NCBI RefSeq assembly: GCF_011764565.1 | Contig: NZ_AP022871.1 | Span: forward strand, 2,232,001-2,296,000 | Source of the DNA: Phytohabitans suffuscus | GTDB lineage: Bacteria > Actinomycetota > Actinomycetes > Mycobacteriales > Micromonosporaceae | Length of the DNA stretch: 64,000 nt | Direction of reading: 5' to 3' | Shown: one piece after another, positions 8,011 through 17,214 of the stretch | How positions within the stretch are numbered: the stretch's first letter is position 1 | Layout: the number at the start of each line of letters is the position of its first letter | Program-made: the position numbers and the translations under genes | The notes under the pieces: generated by a model | What the model saw: only the letters and a program-made list of their open reading frames with translations | Databases searched by the model: none | What the model was told of the DNA's origin: nothing

Positions 8011-8817
8011 TCAGCGGGAGCGCAGGAACGCGGGGACGGACGCGACCGCCGCCACCTCGTCGCCGCGGAGGCGGCACTTGACCGTGAGGAAGCCGTCGTA
8101 GCCCACCCCGGACAGCGCGCCGAGGACGGACGGCCACTCCAGATGCCCCGCCCCGGGCTGGAACCCGTTGGAGTCGGCGACCAGCACGTGACCCACGAGG
8201 CGACCGGCGGCGCGGAGCGCGGCGGCCGGGTCGTCCTCCTCGATGTTGAGGTGGAACGTGTCCACCGCCACGCCCAGCCCGCCCATGCAGAGCCCCGCCG
8301 CGCCGACCCAGCGGACCAGCTCGGCCGCTCGGTCGAGGCGGTTGACCATGTGGTCCTCGTACCGGTTGAGCGGCTCCAGGAAGAGCCGCACGCCCTCCTT
8401 CTCCGCGTGGCGGCCCAGCTCGGTGAGCCCCTCGACCAGCACCTCGCGGTCGCCCTCCGCGCTGCGCGGCGGACGGAACGGCGGCAGCTGGAGCGAGAAC
8501 ATCCCCCGCGACGCCGGGGTCACGACGCCCCGCCCGCCGATGTCGGCCATCACCGACAGCTGCGACTTCACCTGGTCGAGCGCGTCCCGGCGCAGCTCGC
8601 GGTCGAAGGCGCCGAGGAAGTGCCGCATGTCCACGCTCACCATGGGCAGGACCACGCCGTCGCGGACCGCGCGGCGCAGCTCGGGGAGGCGCTGGCGGAA
8701 CCCGTACCCACCACGGCCGCGCAGCTCGATCGCGTCGTAGCCGGCACGCAGTGCGAACTCCCACTTGTCCTGCAGCCGGTCGCCGGGCAGGAGGTGCTCC
8801 AGACACGCGATCTTCAC
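8011..8817 (-). CDS. Sugar phosphate isomerase/epimerase-like TIM-barrel protein
   Basis: A 268-aa protein of the xylose isomerase-like/AP endonuclease 2 superfamily. The GTG at 8817 is chosen because GGGGGG lies 5 nt upstream and the product then begins VKIACLEHLLPGD, the first barrel strand. A start further upstream would add a Cys-rich extension with no family counterpart. Metal-ligand positions typical of the fold are visible: the Glu in RLFLEPLNRYE, the Asp-His pair in VAVDTFHLNIEE, and the Asp and His in HVLVADSNGFQPGAGH. The substrate cannot be inferred. It is divergent from the FtsK-like module, with 151 bp between the starts. Confidence 0.75.
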   Translation of the reverse strand: MKIACLEHLLPGDRLQDKWEFALRAGYDAIELRGRGGYGFRQRLPELRRAVRDGVVLPMVSVDMRHFLGAFDRELRRDALDQVKSQLSVMADIGGRGVVTPASRGMFSLQLPPFRPPRSAEGDREVLVEGLTELGRHAEKEGVRLFLEPLNRYEDHMVNRLDRAAELVRWVGAAGLCMGGLGVAVDTFHLNIEEDDPAAALRAAGRLVGHVLVADSNGFQPGAGHLEWPSVLGALSGVGYDGFLTVKCRLRGDEVAAVASVPAFLRSR

Positions 8818-8968
8818 GAGAACCCCCCGACCAACAGCGGTTCCACACAAGATTACGCAAATCTGACAATACGCCCCGCCAGCGACACAGCGTGAAAGCG
8901 GGACCATCACGTGCTAATAGGGCAAATACGGATAGGATTGCACCCGTTTGTCCGTCAAGGGGGTGCCA

Positions 8969-9229
8969 GTGGCGAGCGTCGCCGAGGTGAAAGCGGCCAT
9001 CGATGCCGCGATGCAGCACGTGCAGGAGGGCCAGGAGGCTGTCCGGGCGGCCAACGAGAAGCTCGGCGAGGCCCAGCTCAGCCTCGCGGCGGCGGTCGAG
9101 GGCAGCGGGCACGAGTCGGTCACCTCGGCGCAGGCCGCTCTCGCCCAGGCGGCCACCGAGCTCGAAGACTGCCTCACCGCCACGCTGGGCGCCATGGAGC
9201 AGGCCCAGCAGTACGCCGCCGCCTTGTAG
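8969..9229 (+). CDS. Small helical protein, DUF6244-like; first gene of the FtsK-like module
   Basis: An 86-aa, Ala/Gln/Glu-rich, wholly helical protein. GTG at 8969 is preferred because AAGGGGG precedes it by about 7 nt. The body (VAEVKAAIDAAMQHVQEGQE, then repeated Gln/Ala heptads) resembles short coiled-coil proteins of Micromonosporaceae that I recall as DUF6244, which sit next to FtsK-domain genes. Its size and helix-turn-helix appearance recall WXG100 proteins, but no W-x-G motif is present. The next gene starts 5 nt after its stop, so the two are co-translated. Confidence 0.65.
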   Translation: MASVAEVKAAIDAAMQHVQEGQEAVRAANEKLGEAQLSLAAAVEGSGHESVTSAQAALAQAATELEDCLTATLGAMEQAQQYAAAL

Positions 9230-9233
9230 CGCC

Positions 9234-10118
9234 GTGAGCTCGCTTCTGCACGCGCTGGCGTACCGGATCCAGGAGGTCGGCGAGGAGCTGCCGGTGGGGC
9301 AGGTGGCCACCGCCGCCGACCGGCTGCGCGCCGCCAACGGGCTGCTCGCCTGGGTGATGCGGGCCAGCGCCACACCCGCGCCGGCGCCCACGCTCACCGC
9401 CGCCGGCGAGCACCTCGACCACGCCGCGGGCGCGCTGCTGGCCGCCCGGGAGGCGCTGGCCGGATACCTGGTGTCGATCGGGCTGCCGCGCGACGCCGCC
9501 GTACCCCCGCCGGACAGGGACTGGCACGCGGCGCTGGCGCCGGCCGCGCCACGGCGAGTGGCCGCGGACGCCCCGCCCCCGAAGCTGACCCATTTCTGGG
9601 CCGACCGGGTCGACGAGCTGACCGAGCGGTCAGGCAGCCGGCCGGAGCACGGCGCGGAGTCCACCGTGGACCTCCTGCACCGGTGCGCGAAGGCGGTGCC
9701 GGACGAGGACCGCGGCCGGCTGCGCCGGGAGCTGGCGGCTGTGGACCCGGCCGTGGGCCTGGGACTGTCCGCTGTGGCCCCGGCGCCGCTGCGCTTCCTG
9801 GCCGCGCGGCTGCTCGACCATCCACCCTCCAAAGAGGACCTGCCCGCGCTGCGCGAGGAGCTGCTTCCCCGCGTTCGCAAGCTGCTGCCGGCGGTCGACG
9901 ACATCGTGGTGGACGAGCTACTGGCCCGCGCCTGCTACGCCCCGCCGCCGGAGCGTGACGAGGACCGGCCCACGCATCCGGTCGACGCCGCGGTCGCGGC
10001 CGCGGTGCTGGTGGGCGTGCTGCTGAAGGCCACCGGGCGGGAGCCGGACGACCTGGACAAGGTGGCGCGGGAGCTGCGCGAGGCCCAGGAGCGCGAGGAC
10101 AGGGAGCGCCGTGGCTAG
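9234..10118 (+). CDS. Alpha-helical protein of the FtsK-like module, unknown function
   Basis: The GTG at 9234 comes 5 nt after the previous stop and gives a 294-aa protein. It is rich in Ala, Leu, Arg and Glu, with no signal peptide and no strong membrane segment. One hydrophobic stretch near residues 250-260 (VDAAVAAAVLVGVLL) is too short to be certain. A Pro-rich linker near residues 85-110 divides it into two helical halves. No family is recognised. Its last 8 nt overlap the start of the ATPase gene, which argues that it is a dedicated partner of that ATPase. Confidence 0.65.
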   Translation: MSSLLHALAYRIQEVGEELPVGQVATAADRLRAANGLLAWVMRASATPAPAPTLTAAGEHLDHAAGALLAAREALAGYLVSIGLPRDAAVPPPDRDWHAALAPAAPRRVAADAPPPKLTHFWADRVDELTERSGSRPEHGAESTVDLLHRCAKAVPDEDRGRLRRELAAVDPAVGLGLSAVAPAPLRFLAARLLDHPPSKEDLPALREELLPRVRKLLPAVDDIVVDELLARACYAPPPERDEDRPTHPVDAAVAAAVLVGVLLKATGREPDDLDKVARELREAQEREDRERRG

Positions 10119-12717
10119 CGGCCGGCACGGGATCGTGGCCGGGGTCCGGCGGGACCTGGCGGCGGCGCGCGGGCTGACCCGGGCGGCGCTGGGCGCGGCC
10201 GAGGCCGCCCTCGACGAGGCGCAGCGCCGGCGGGACGAGGCGCTCGCGCGGCACAGCGAGCGGCTGGCCGCCCTGGCCGCGTCGCGTGAGGCGGCCCGGC
10301 GCGAGGTCCGGGCCCACTTCGAGCGCACGGCCGGCGCCATCACCGAGGATCTGGCCGCGGTGGCCGCGTCGTGCGCCCCCGGCGCCGCGGGCGCGTCGTG
10401 GCGGGCGTGGCGCCCCACCGAGCCGGAGCGGGGGCGGCGCCCCGGCCTCTTCCGCATCGGCACGCTCGGGCAGGAGCCGGCCGCCGCGGCCATCCCGGCC
10501 CTGGTGCCGCTGCTCGACCTGGCGCACCTCTCGTTCACCGGCGAGCCGTCCACTGTAGACGGGGTCATCGCGAGCCTGCTGCTGCGGGTGCTGGGCGGCA
10601 CGCGCCCCGGCGAGGTGCGCCTGACCGTGTACGACCCCGAGCAGCTCGGCGGCAGCCTGGCCGGGTTCGCGCCGCTGGGCAACGCGGACCTGCTCACGTT
10701 CGTCGGGCCGGGTGGGCTGACCGGGATGCTGGACGACCTGGTGGAGCAGATCCGGCGGATCAACGAGAGCGTGCTGGCCGGCGAGTACGCCTCGCTGGCC
10801 GAGCTGACCGCCGCCACCGCCGCCCGCCGGCCCGAGCCGTGGCGGCTCGTGGTGCTGCTCGGCGACGCGGCCACCGCCGCCGACCTCTCCTCGGCCCAGC
10901 GCGCGCAGCTGGACCGCATCGTGCGTACGGGGGTCGCGTGCGGGGTACACGTGCTCGCCCGCGGGCTGCCGGTCGAGGCGCACCCGACGGTGGAGCACGT
11001 GGCCGTGTACGGGAGCACCGCCGCCTGCGGCGCCACCGGCGACCTCCCGGTCCGCCTCGACCCGCCGCCGGCCGCCGAACGCGTCGCCGCCGCCTGCCGG
11101 GAGCTGGCCGAGCTGCTGCTGGCCGGGCCGCCGCCGGCGCAGTTCGCCGACCTGGCGCCGGAGAAGCTCTGGACCGAGTGCTCGGCCACCGGCCTGGCCG
11201 CCCCGCTCGGCGACGGTCCGGACGGCGAGCTGGTCGAGGTGCCGCTCGGCGACGACCCGCCGCACGCGCTGATCGGCGGCCCGTCCGGCTCCGGCAAGAC
11301 AAACCTCATCTACGCCTGGCTGGGCTCGCTCACCGCCCGGTACTCCCCCGACGAGCTGGCGCTCTACCTGCTGGACTTCAAGGAAGGTGTGTCGTTCGCG
11401 CGGTTCGCGCCGGGGCGGCGGGACCCGAGCTGGCTGCCCCAGGTGCGGCTGGTGGGCGTCAACGTCAACGGCGACCGCGAGTTCGGCCTGGCCCTGCTGC
11501 GCCACCTCGGCGAGGAGCTGCGCCGCCGGGCCACCGCCGCCAAACGCCACGAGGCGACCAAGCTGGCCGAACTGCGCGCCGAGGACCCGAGCGGCCACTG
11601 GCCCCGGATCGTGGCGGTGATCGACGAGTTCCAGGTGCTGCTGGCCGGCCGGGACGCGATGGCCACCGAGGCGGTCAGCCTGCTGGAGGACCTCGCCCGC
11701 CGGGGCCGCTCGCAGGGCATCCACCTGGTGCTCGCCTCGCAGGACGTCTCCGGGATCGAGGCGCTGTGGGGGCGGTCCGCGCTGATCGCCCAGTTCACGC
11801 TCCGGATCGCGCTGCCCAAGGCCCGCCGCATCCTGGCCGACACCAACCTCGCGGCCGACGTGATCCCCCGCTTCCACGCGGTCGTCAACGCCGACTCCGG
11901 CGTACCCGACGCCAACCGCATCGTGCGCCTGCCCGACGCCAGCGACCGTGGCTCGTGGCGGGCGCTGCAGGAGAAGCTGTGGCACGCCCGCCCCGAGGGC
12001 CTCGAACCGCCCCGCCTCTTCGACGGCGACGCGGTGCCGCCGTACCCCGCGGACCTGTGCGTGGACGGCGCGGTGCTCGGCGAGACCATCGACGTGGGGT
12101 CGCGGCCCGCCGTCCTGCGGCTTCCCCGCGCACCCGGCCGCAACCTGGCCGTGCTCGGCACGCGGGTCGAGGAGGCGTGCGCGGTCCTGGGCGCCGCCGG
12201 CCGCTCACTGGCCACATTGGACGGCGGCGCGCGGTTCAGCGTGGTGTGCCTGGACGACGACGCCTCACCGGCGGCGGGCCTGCTGCACGCCGCCCTGCCC
12301 GGCGCCCGCTGGTACGACGCGGACACCGCCGCCGACCTGCTCGCCGAGCTGGCGCAGGAGCTGGACGGGCCGCTGGCCGAGGCGCCGCACTACGTCATCG
12401 GCTACGCCTGGGACGCCGCCGGCGGCCAGCTGCGCCACCTCCGGACGGTCCTGGCCCGCGGCCCCGAGCGCCGGGTGCACGTCCTGGGCTGGTGGCGGGG
12501 CGTCACCCGGCTCCGCGACGACCTCGGCGGCGTGGGCGCCCGGTTCGACGCGATCGGCGCGTGGGTCGCGCTCGACGTGCACGGCTCGGAGCTGTCGCCG
12601 CTCTCCCCGCAGCCGGGCGGACCGGCCTGGTACCCCCGGCCGCACCGCGCGCTCTTCTTCGACCGGGCCATCCACCGCGCACCGGAGGTCATCATCCCCT
12701 ACGAGGTGGGCACGTGA
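10111..12717 (+). CDS. FtsK/SpoIIIE-EccC-like P-loop ATPase
   Basis: An 868-aa protein. Residues 1-110 are a charged coiled coil without membrane segments. The active ATPase core has Walker A GGPSGSGKTN (about 389-398), LLDFKEGVSF (FtsK-type D-F-K motif), Walker B IVAVIDEFQVLLAG (about 499-512) and a downstream LVLASQD motif. Residues after about 670 look like a second, degenerate P-loop domain (RNLAVLGTRVEEACAVLG keeps the strand but loses the GKT). The tandem active/degenerate layout recalls EccC. Unlike FtsK it lacks an N-terminal membrane domain and a gamma domain. The membrane function may be supplied by the next gene, which starts 14 nt after the stop. The substrate (DNA or protein) is unknown. 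Confidence 0.8.
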   Translation: MASGRHGIVAGVRRDLAAARGLTRAALGAAEAALDEAQRRRDEALARHSERLAALAASREAARREVRAHFERTAGAITEDLAAVAASCAPGAAGASWRAWRPTEPERGRRPGLFRIGTLGQEPAAAAIPALVPLLDLAHLSFTGEPSTVDGVIASLLLRVLGGTRPGEVRLTVYDPEQLGGSLAGFAPLGNADLLTFVGPGGLTGMLDDLVEQIRRINESVLAGEYASLAELTAATAARRPEPWRLVVLLGDAATAADLSSAQRAQLDRIVRTGVACGVHVLARGLPVEAHPTVEHVAVYGSTAACGATGDLPVRLDPPPAAERVAAACRELAELLLAGPPPAQFADLAPEKLWTECSATGLAAPLGDGPDGELVEVPLGDDPPHALIGGPSGSGKTNLIYAWLGSLTARYSPDELALYLLDFKEGVSFARFAPGRRDPSWLPQVRLVGVNVNGDREFGLALLRHLGEELRRRATAAKRHEATKLAELRAEDPSGHWPRIVAVIDEFQVLLAGRDAMATEAVSLLEDLARRGRSQGIHLVLASQDVSGIEALWGRSALIAQFTLRIALPKARRILADTNLAADVIPRFHAVVNADSGVPDANRIVRLPDASDRGSWRALQEKLWHARPEGLEPPRLFDGDAVPPYPADLCVDGAVLGETIDVGSRPAVLRLPRAPGRNLAVLGTRVEEACAVLGAAGRSLATLDGGARFSVVCLDDDASPAAGLLHAALPGARWYDADTAADLLAELAQELDGPLAEAPHYVIGYAWDAAGGQLRHLRTVLARGPERRVHVLGWWRGVTRLRDDLGGVGARFDAIGAWVALDVHGSELSPLSPQPGGPAWYPRPHRALFFDRAIHRAPEVIIPYEVGT

Positions 12718-12730
12718 CACGGGGCACGCG

Positions 12731-13423
12731 ATGAGCGCGGGCGAGTACCGGCGGCTGGTCGGCGCGCTCGCGGCGGCGGCGCGCGAACGGGACGCGCGGC
12801 TGGCCGAGGCCGAACGGTCCTATCAGGACGGTGCGGCGGCCGAAGCCGCGGCGGTGGTCCTTACGGACACCTCGGTCGTCGAGGCCGAGCGGCGGGCCCA
12901 GGCGGCCGCCACCACCGTGGTCGAGGTCGACCAGGAGGCCGGGCGCATCTGGGACGAGCTGCGCCGCTCCGCCGGGCTGTGGGCGCGGCTGCGGCGGGTC
13001 GGCGAGATGCCGCTGCCCGGCAGCGCCGCCGAGGCACCCGGCGAGAGTGTCGAGGCGGACGCCGCCGCCCTGCTCGACGGCGCCGCCAAGCGGATCGGCA
13101 CGGTAGGGCGGGGAGCGCCGCGGGCGCCGCTGCCGCGCTGGCTGCTGCCGTTGCTGCCACCGCTCGGCGCCGCCGCCGCGACGATGACCGGGCTCGTGGC
13201 GGGTGGGCTGGTGACGATGGCACAGTTCGACTCGGAGCTGTCCTGGCCGCTGCGGCTGCTGGGGTGGCTCACGTTCCTGGTCGCGCCGTTCACCGGGGTG
13301 CCGCCGGCCGCGCTGTGGGTGCGCCGGCAGTTCGGCAGCCGCCTGGACAGCGGGGCGTTCGGGCTCATCGTGCTCGGCGGGATGGCGGCCGGCTGCGGGC
13401 TGTCCCTGCTGTTCGCCCGCTGA
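12731..13423 (+). CDS. Coiled-coil protein with C-terminal membrane segments, FtsK-like module
   Basis: A 230-aa protein. Residues 1-130 are charged and helical (RERDARLAEAERSYQDG, EAERRAQAAATTVVEVDQEA), likely a coiled coil. Residues about 140-230 contain three hydrophobic segments (LLPLLPPLGAAAATMTGLVA; LRLLGWLTFLVAPFTGV; LIVLGGMAAGCGLSLLF). There is no recognised domain. It is the last gene of the module and is the most plausible membrane anchor for the cytoplasmic ATPase. It converges on the ethylmalonyl-CoA mutase gene, with 12 bp between the stops. Confidence 0.65.
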   Translation: MSAGEYRRLVGALAAAARERDARLAEAERSYQDGAAAEAAAVVLTDTSVVEAERRAQAAATTVVEVDQEAGRIWDELRRSAGLWARLRRVGEMPLPGSAAEAPGESVEADAAALLDGAAKRIGTVGRGAPRAPLPRWLLPLLPPLGAAAATMTGLVAGGLVTMAQFDSELSWPLRLLGWLTFLVAPFTGVPPAALWVRRQFGSRLDSGAFGLIVLGGMAAGCGLSLLFAR

Positions 13424-13435
13424 GGTGCCGCCGCG

Positions 13436-15427
13436 TCAGGGCAGGCCGTTCGCCGAGCGCACCACCGTGACGAGCTCGTCCATGATGGACGTCAGCGCGA
13501 AGTCCCGCGGCGTGAAGACCCGCGCCACGCCGGCCTCGCGGAGCGTCGCGGCGTCCGCGGGCGGGATGATGCCGCCGACGACCACCGGCAGGTCCGCGCG
13601 GCCGGCGGCCTTCAGGCCGTCCAGCACCGCGGGTACGGCGGCGAGGTGCGATCCGGACAGCACCGAGAGCCCCACGATGTCGACGTCCTCCTCCACCGCG
13701 GCGGCCACGATCTGGCCGGGCGTGAGGCGGATCCCCTGGTACACGACCTCGAAGCCGGCGTCCCGGGCGCGCACCGCGATCTGCTCGGCGCCGTTGGAGT
13801 GCCCGTCGAGGCCGGGCTTGCCGACCAGCAGGCGCAGCCGGCCGGTGCCGAGGTCGCGCGCGGTCCCGCTGACCCGGGCACGCACCGTGGCCAGCGTGGC
13901 GTCCTCGCGCGCCGCAGCCGAGGCGGAGAGGCCGGTGGGGGCGCGGTACTCGCCGAACACCTCGCGCAGCGCGCCGGCCCACTCGCCGGTGGTCACGCCG
14001 ACGCGTACACAGTGGAGGGTCGCGGGCATCAGGTTACCGGTGCCGGATGCGGCCGCGCGCAGGGTCGCCAGCGCCGCCTCCACAGCGGACTCGTCGCGGC
14101 CCGCGCGCCAGGCGCGTACGGCCTCGGCGGCGGCGCGCTCGGCGGCCGGGTCGACCTGCTCGACGGCCTGCGCACCGGATGCGGTGAGCGGGGACGGCTC
14201 GGTCTCGGTGAACCTGTTGACGCCCACCACCACGTCCGAGCCGGTCTCGAGGCGGCGGCGCCGCTCGGCGAGCGAGGCGACCAGCGCGCTCTTGAGGTAG
14301 CCGGACTCCACCGCGGCCACCACGCCGCCCAGGTCGAGGATCCGGTCCAGCTCGACCCGGGCACCGTCCACGATGGAGTCGACGAGCGCCTCGACCACGC
14401 GCGAGCCGTCGAAGAGGTCGGGGTATTCGAGCAGGTCCGACTCGAACGCCAGCACCTGCTGCATGCGCAGCGACCACTGCTGGTCCCAGGGGCGGGGCAG
14501 GCCGAGCGCCTCGTTCCAGGCCGGCAGCTGGACCGCCCGGGCGCGCGCCGCACGGGACAGCGTCACGCCGAGCATCTCCAGCACGATCCGCTGCACGTTG
14601 TTTTCCGGCTGGGCCTCGGTCAGGCCGAGCGAGTTGACCTGCACGCCGTACCGGAAGCGGCGCTGCCGGGGATCCCGCACCCCGTACCGCTCGCGGGTCA
14701 GCTCGTCCCACAGCCGCGCGAACGCCCGCAGCTTCGCCATCTCCTCGACGAAGCGCACGCCCGCGTTGACGAAGAACGAGACCCGCTGGACCACGTCGCC
14801 CATCCGCTCGGGCGGGACCTGGCCGCTGCCCCGCACCGAGTCGAGGATCGCGACCGCGGTGGCGAGCGCGAAGCCCACCTCCTGCACGGGTGTCGCGCCC
14901 GCCTCCTGCAGGTGGTACGAGCAGACGTTGACCGGGTTCCACCTCGGCGCGTTCGCCAGCGTCCAGGCGATCGTGTCGGTGGTCAGCCGCAGCGACGGGC
15001 CGGGCGGGAAGATGTACGTGCCGCGGGAGAGGTACTCCTTGACGATGTCGTTCTGCGTCGTGCCGGTCAGCACGGCGGTGGGCGCACCCTGCTCCCGCGC
15101 CACGACCACGTAGAGGGCGAGCAGCCACATCGCGGTCGCGTTGATGGTCATCGAGGTGTTCGCCTCGGCGAGCGGGATGCCGTCGAAGAGCGCCCGCGCG
15201 TCGCCCAGGTGCGCCACCGGCACGCCCACCCGCCCCACCTCGCCGGCGGCGAGTTCGTGGTCCGGGTCGTACCCGGTCTGCGTGGGCAGGTCGAAGGCGA
15301 CGGAGAGGCCGGTCTGCCCCTTGGCCAGGTTGCGCCGGAAGAGCGCGTTGGTGGCGGTCGCCGACGAGTGGCCGGCGTAGGTGCGCATGACCCACGGGCG
15401 GTCCCGATCGGCGAGGCGACTCTCCAT
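13436..15427 (-). CDS. meaA: Ethylmalonyl-CoA mutase (MeaA), B12-dependent
   Basis: A 663-aa protein combining the acyl-CoA mutase TIM barrel (about 1-500; LSVAFDLPTQTGYDPDHE, TGTTQNDIVKEYLSRGTY, NVCSYHLQEAGATPVQEVGF) and a C-terminal cobalamin-binding domain with the base-off motif D-x-H-x-x-G in KPGLDGHSNGAEQIA (about 558-572), plus LSVLSGSH. The single-chain architecture and length fit MeaA/Ecm, which converts ethylmalonyl-CoA to methylsuccinyl-CoA in the ethylmalonyl-CoA pathway, better than two-chain methylmalonyl-CoA mutase. A 3-hydroxybutyryl-CoA dehydrogenase and a cobalamin adenosyltransferase are encoded within 6 kb, consistent with this role. Crotonyl-CoA carboxylase/reductase is not in the window. 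Confidence 0.88.
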   Translation of the reverse strand: MESRLADRDRPWVMRTYAGHSSATATNALFRRNLAKGQTGLSVAFDLPTQTGYDPDHELAAGEVGRVGVPVAHLGDARALFDGIPLAEANTSMTINATAMWLLALYVVVAREQGAPTAVLTGTTQNDIVKEYLSRGTYIFPPGPSLRLTTDTIAWTLANAPRWNPVNVCSYHLQEAGATPVQEVGFALATAVAILDSVRGSGQVPPERMGDVVQRVSFFVNAGVRFVEEMAKLRAFARLWDELTRERYGVRDPRQRRFRYGVQVNSLGLTEAQPENNVQRIVLEMLGVTLSRAARARAVQLPAWNEALGLPRPWDQQWSLRMQQVLAFESDLLEYPDLFDGSRVVEALVDSIVDGARVELDRILDLGGVVAAVESGYLKSALVASLAERRRRLETGSDVVVGVNRFTETEPSPLTASGAQAVEQVDPAAERAAAEAVRAWRAGRDESAVEAALATLRAAASGTGNLMPATLHCVRVGVTTGEWAGALREVFGEYRAPTGLSASAAAREDATLATVRARVSGTARDLGTGRLRLLVGKPGLDGHSNGAEQIAVRARDAGFEVVYQGIRLTPGQIVAAAVEEDVDIVGLSVLSGSHLAAVPAVLDGLKAAGRADLPVVVGGIIPPADAATLREAGVARVFTPRDFALTSIMDELVTVVRSANGLP

Positions 15428-15504
15428 GCGAGAAGTCTAAGTTACCGTTCAGTCACAAGAGTCGGTGAAAAACCGCACAGACCTGTCCGCCATAGTGTTT
15501 GCCC

Positions 15505-16353
15505 ATGGGGAACGATCTCGCGGTCTCGGTAAAGGGGCTGCGCAAGGCGTACGGCCGCACGGTCGCGGTCGACGGCCTGGACCTGGATGTACGGCGGGGC
15601 GAGGTGTTCGCGCTCCTCGGTCCGAACGGGGCCGGCAAGACCACCACGGTGGAGATCCTCGAGGGGTACCGGAAGCGGGACGGTGGCGAGGTGCGCGTGC
15701 TCGATCGCGACCCGGCCGAGCCGACCGCCGACTGGCGGGGCCGGGTGGGGATCGTGCTGCAGGGCACCGGTGAGTTCGAGGAGCTGACCGTCGGCGAGCT
15801 GGTGCACCACTTCGCGGCGTTCTACCCGAAGCCCGACGACCCCGACGAGGTCATCGCGCGGGTGGGGCTGACCGGCAAGGCGAAGGCCCGCACGCACGGC
15901 CTCTCCGGCGGGCAGAAGCGGCGGCTCGACGTGGCGCTCGGCATCGTCGGCCGGCCCGAGCTGCTCTTCCTGGACGAGCCGACCACGGGCTTCGACCCGG
16001 AGGCGCGGCGGGAGTTCTGGCAGCTGATCCGGGATCTCAACGCCGCCGGTACCACGATCATGTTGACCACCCACTACCTGGACGAGGCGGAGGCGCTCGC
16101 CCAGCGGGTGGGCGTGATCGCCGACGGGCGGCTCGTCGAGGTGGCCGAGCCGGGCCGGCTGGGCAACCGGGCGAACGCGCCGGCGACGGTCTCCTGGCGT
16201 ACCCCCGACGGCACCGTCGAGTCGAAGGAGAGCGACACGCCGACGGCGCTGGTGTCCGAGCTGGCCGCGCGCTTCGGCGGCGAGGTGCCGGGGCTCACCG
16301 TCACCCGGCCGACCCTCGAAGACGTCTACCTGCGGATGATCGGAGCGGCCTGA
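15505..16353 (+). CDS. ABC transporter ATP-binding protein
   Basis: A 282-aa DrrA/CcmA-like ATPase. ATG at 15505 is preferred over the TTG 6 nt upstream. Walker A is GPNGAGKTT (about 37-45), the signature LSGGQKRR, Walker B LLFLDEPTTGFDP and the switch His TTHYLDEAE. Residues after about 215 form the short C-terminal regulatory domain often present in ABC-2 exporters. Its stop overlaps the ATG of the permease gene (TGATG), so the pair is co-translated. It is divergent from meaA. The substrate is unknown. Confidence 0.9.
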   Translation: MGNDLAVSVKGLRKAYGRTVAVDGLDLDVRRGEVFALLGPNGAGKTTTVEILEGYRKRDGGEVRVLDRDPAEPTADWRGRVGIVLQGTGEFEELTVGELVHHFAAFYPKPDDPDEVIARVGLTGKAKARTHGLSGGQKRRLDVALGIVGRPELLFLDEPTTGFDPEARREFWQLIRDLNAAGTTIMLTTHYLDEAEALAQRVGVIADGRLVEVAEPGRLGNRANAPATVSWRTPDGTVESKESDTPTALVSELAARFGGEVPGLTVTRPTLEDVYLRMIGAA

Positions 16354-17141
16354 TGGTGGTGGACCTCGCCCGGCGGCAGGGCATCGTCGAGCTGAAGCAG
16401 TTCACGCGCAGCCGCGAGGCCGTCGTCTTCACGATGGCGTTCCCGATCATCATGATCCTGATCTTCGCCTCGATCTTCAGCGACGAGATCGCGCCGGGCG
16501 TCAACTACACGCAGTACTTCATCACCGGCATGATCGCGACCGGCCTCATGACGGTCGGCTTCCAGAGCCTCGCCATCCAGATCCCGATCGAACGGGACAA
16601 GGGCGTACTCAAGCGCTACCGTGGGACGCCGATGCCCAAATGGGTGTACTTCGCCGGCAAGGTCCTCATGGTGGCCGGCATCGGCGTGGTCGAGGTCGCG
16701 CTCCTGCTGGCCGTCTCGATCGGCTTCTTCGACCTGGAGCCGCCCGCGTCGGCGGCGAAGTGGTTCACGTTCGCGTGGGTGTCGATCCTCGGGCTGAGCG
16801 CGTGCACGCTGTGCGGTATCGCGTTCTCGTCGGTCCCCCGCAACGCCCGCAGCGCCACCGCGGTCGTCACCCCGGTCGCGCTGGTGCTGCAGTTCATCTC
16901 CGGCGTGTTCTTCGTCTTCACCGACCTGCCGGCGTGGATGCAGCAGGTCGCCGCGATCTTCCCGCTGAAGTGGATGTGCCAGGGGCTGCGGTCGGTCTTC
17001 CTGCCCGACTCGTTCGCCACGGTCGAGCCGGCCGGCTCCTGGGAGCTGGGCAAGGTCGCCCTGATCCTCGGCGCCTGGTGCGTGCTCGGCCTGGCCATCT
17101 GCGTCCGCAGCTTCACCTGGCAGAACAAGTACAGCCGCTGA
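16353..17141 (+). CDS. ABC-2 type transporter permease
   Basis: A 262-aa protein with six hydrophobic segments of the ABC-2 fold (about residues 27-45, 58-78, 108-130, 143-163, 172-193 and 228-247). The coupling-loop motif IPIERDKGVLKRYRGTPMP after TM2 and LQFISGVFFVFTDLPAWMQ near residue 180 are typical of daunorubicin-resistance-type exporters. It forms a pair with the ATPase encoded just upstream. The gene ends just before a strong inverted repeat shared with the convergent hbd gene. Confidence 0.88.
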   Translation: MVVDLARRQGIVELKQFTRSREAVVFTMAFPIIMILIFASIFSDEIAPGVNYTQYFITGMIATGLMTVGFQSLAIQIPIERDKGVLKRYRGTPMPKWVYFAGKVLMVAGIGVVEVALLLAVSIGFFDLEPPASAAKWFTFAWVSILGLSACTLCGIAFSSVPRNARSATAVVTPVALVLQFISGVFFVFTDLPAWMQQVAAIFPLKWMCQGLRSVFLPDSFATVEPAGSWELGKVALILGAWCVLGLAICVRSFTWQNKYSR

Positions 17142-17150
17142 GCTTTGCGG

Positions 17151-17203
17151 TCGATCAGGGAGTTCGCGCGGGTGGACGCGCCGCCCGCCGACTCCCTGAT
17201 CGA
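17151..17203. terminator. Bidirectional terminator hairpin
   Basis: TCGATCAGGGAGT (17151-17163) and ACTCCCTGATCGA (17191-17203) are perfect 13-bp complements separated by 27 nt. They lie between the convergent ABC permease and hbd genes. There is no T-tract on either side, as is common for terminators in high-G+C actinobacteria. The placement supports a shared terminator. Confidence 0.65.
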
Positions 17204-17214
17204 CAGCGAGGGCG

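Noticed and set aside
8969..13423. Type VII secretion (ESX) locus
   Set aside because: The ATPase resembles EccC in having a degenerate second P-loop, but there is no WXG100 motif, no EccB, EccD, EccE or mycosin, and no membrane segments in the ATPase.
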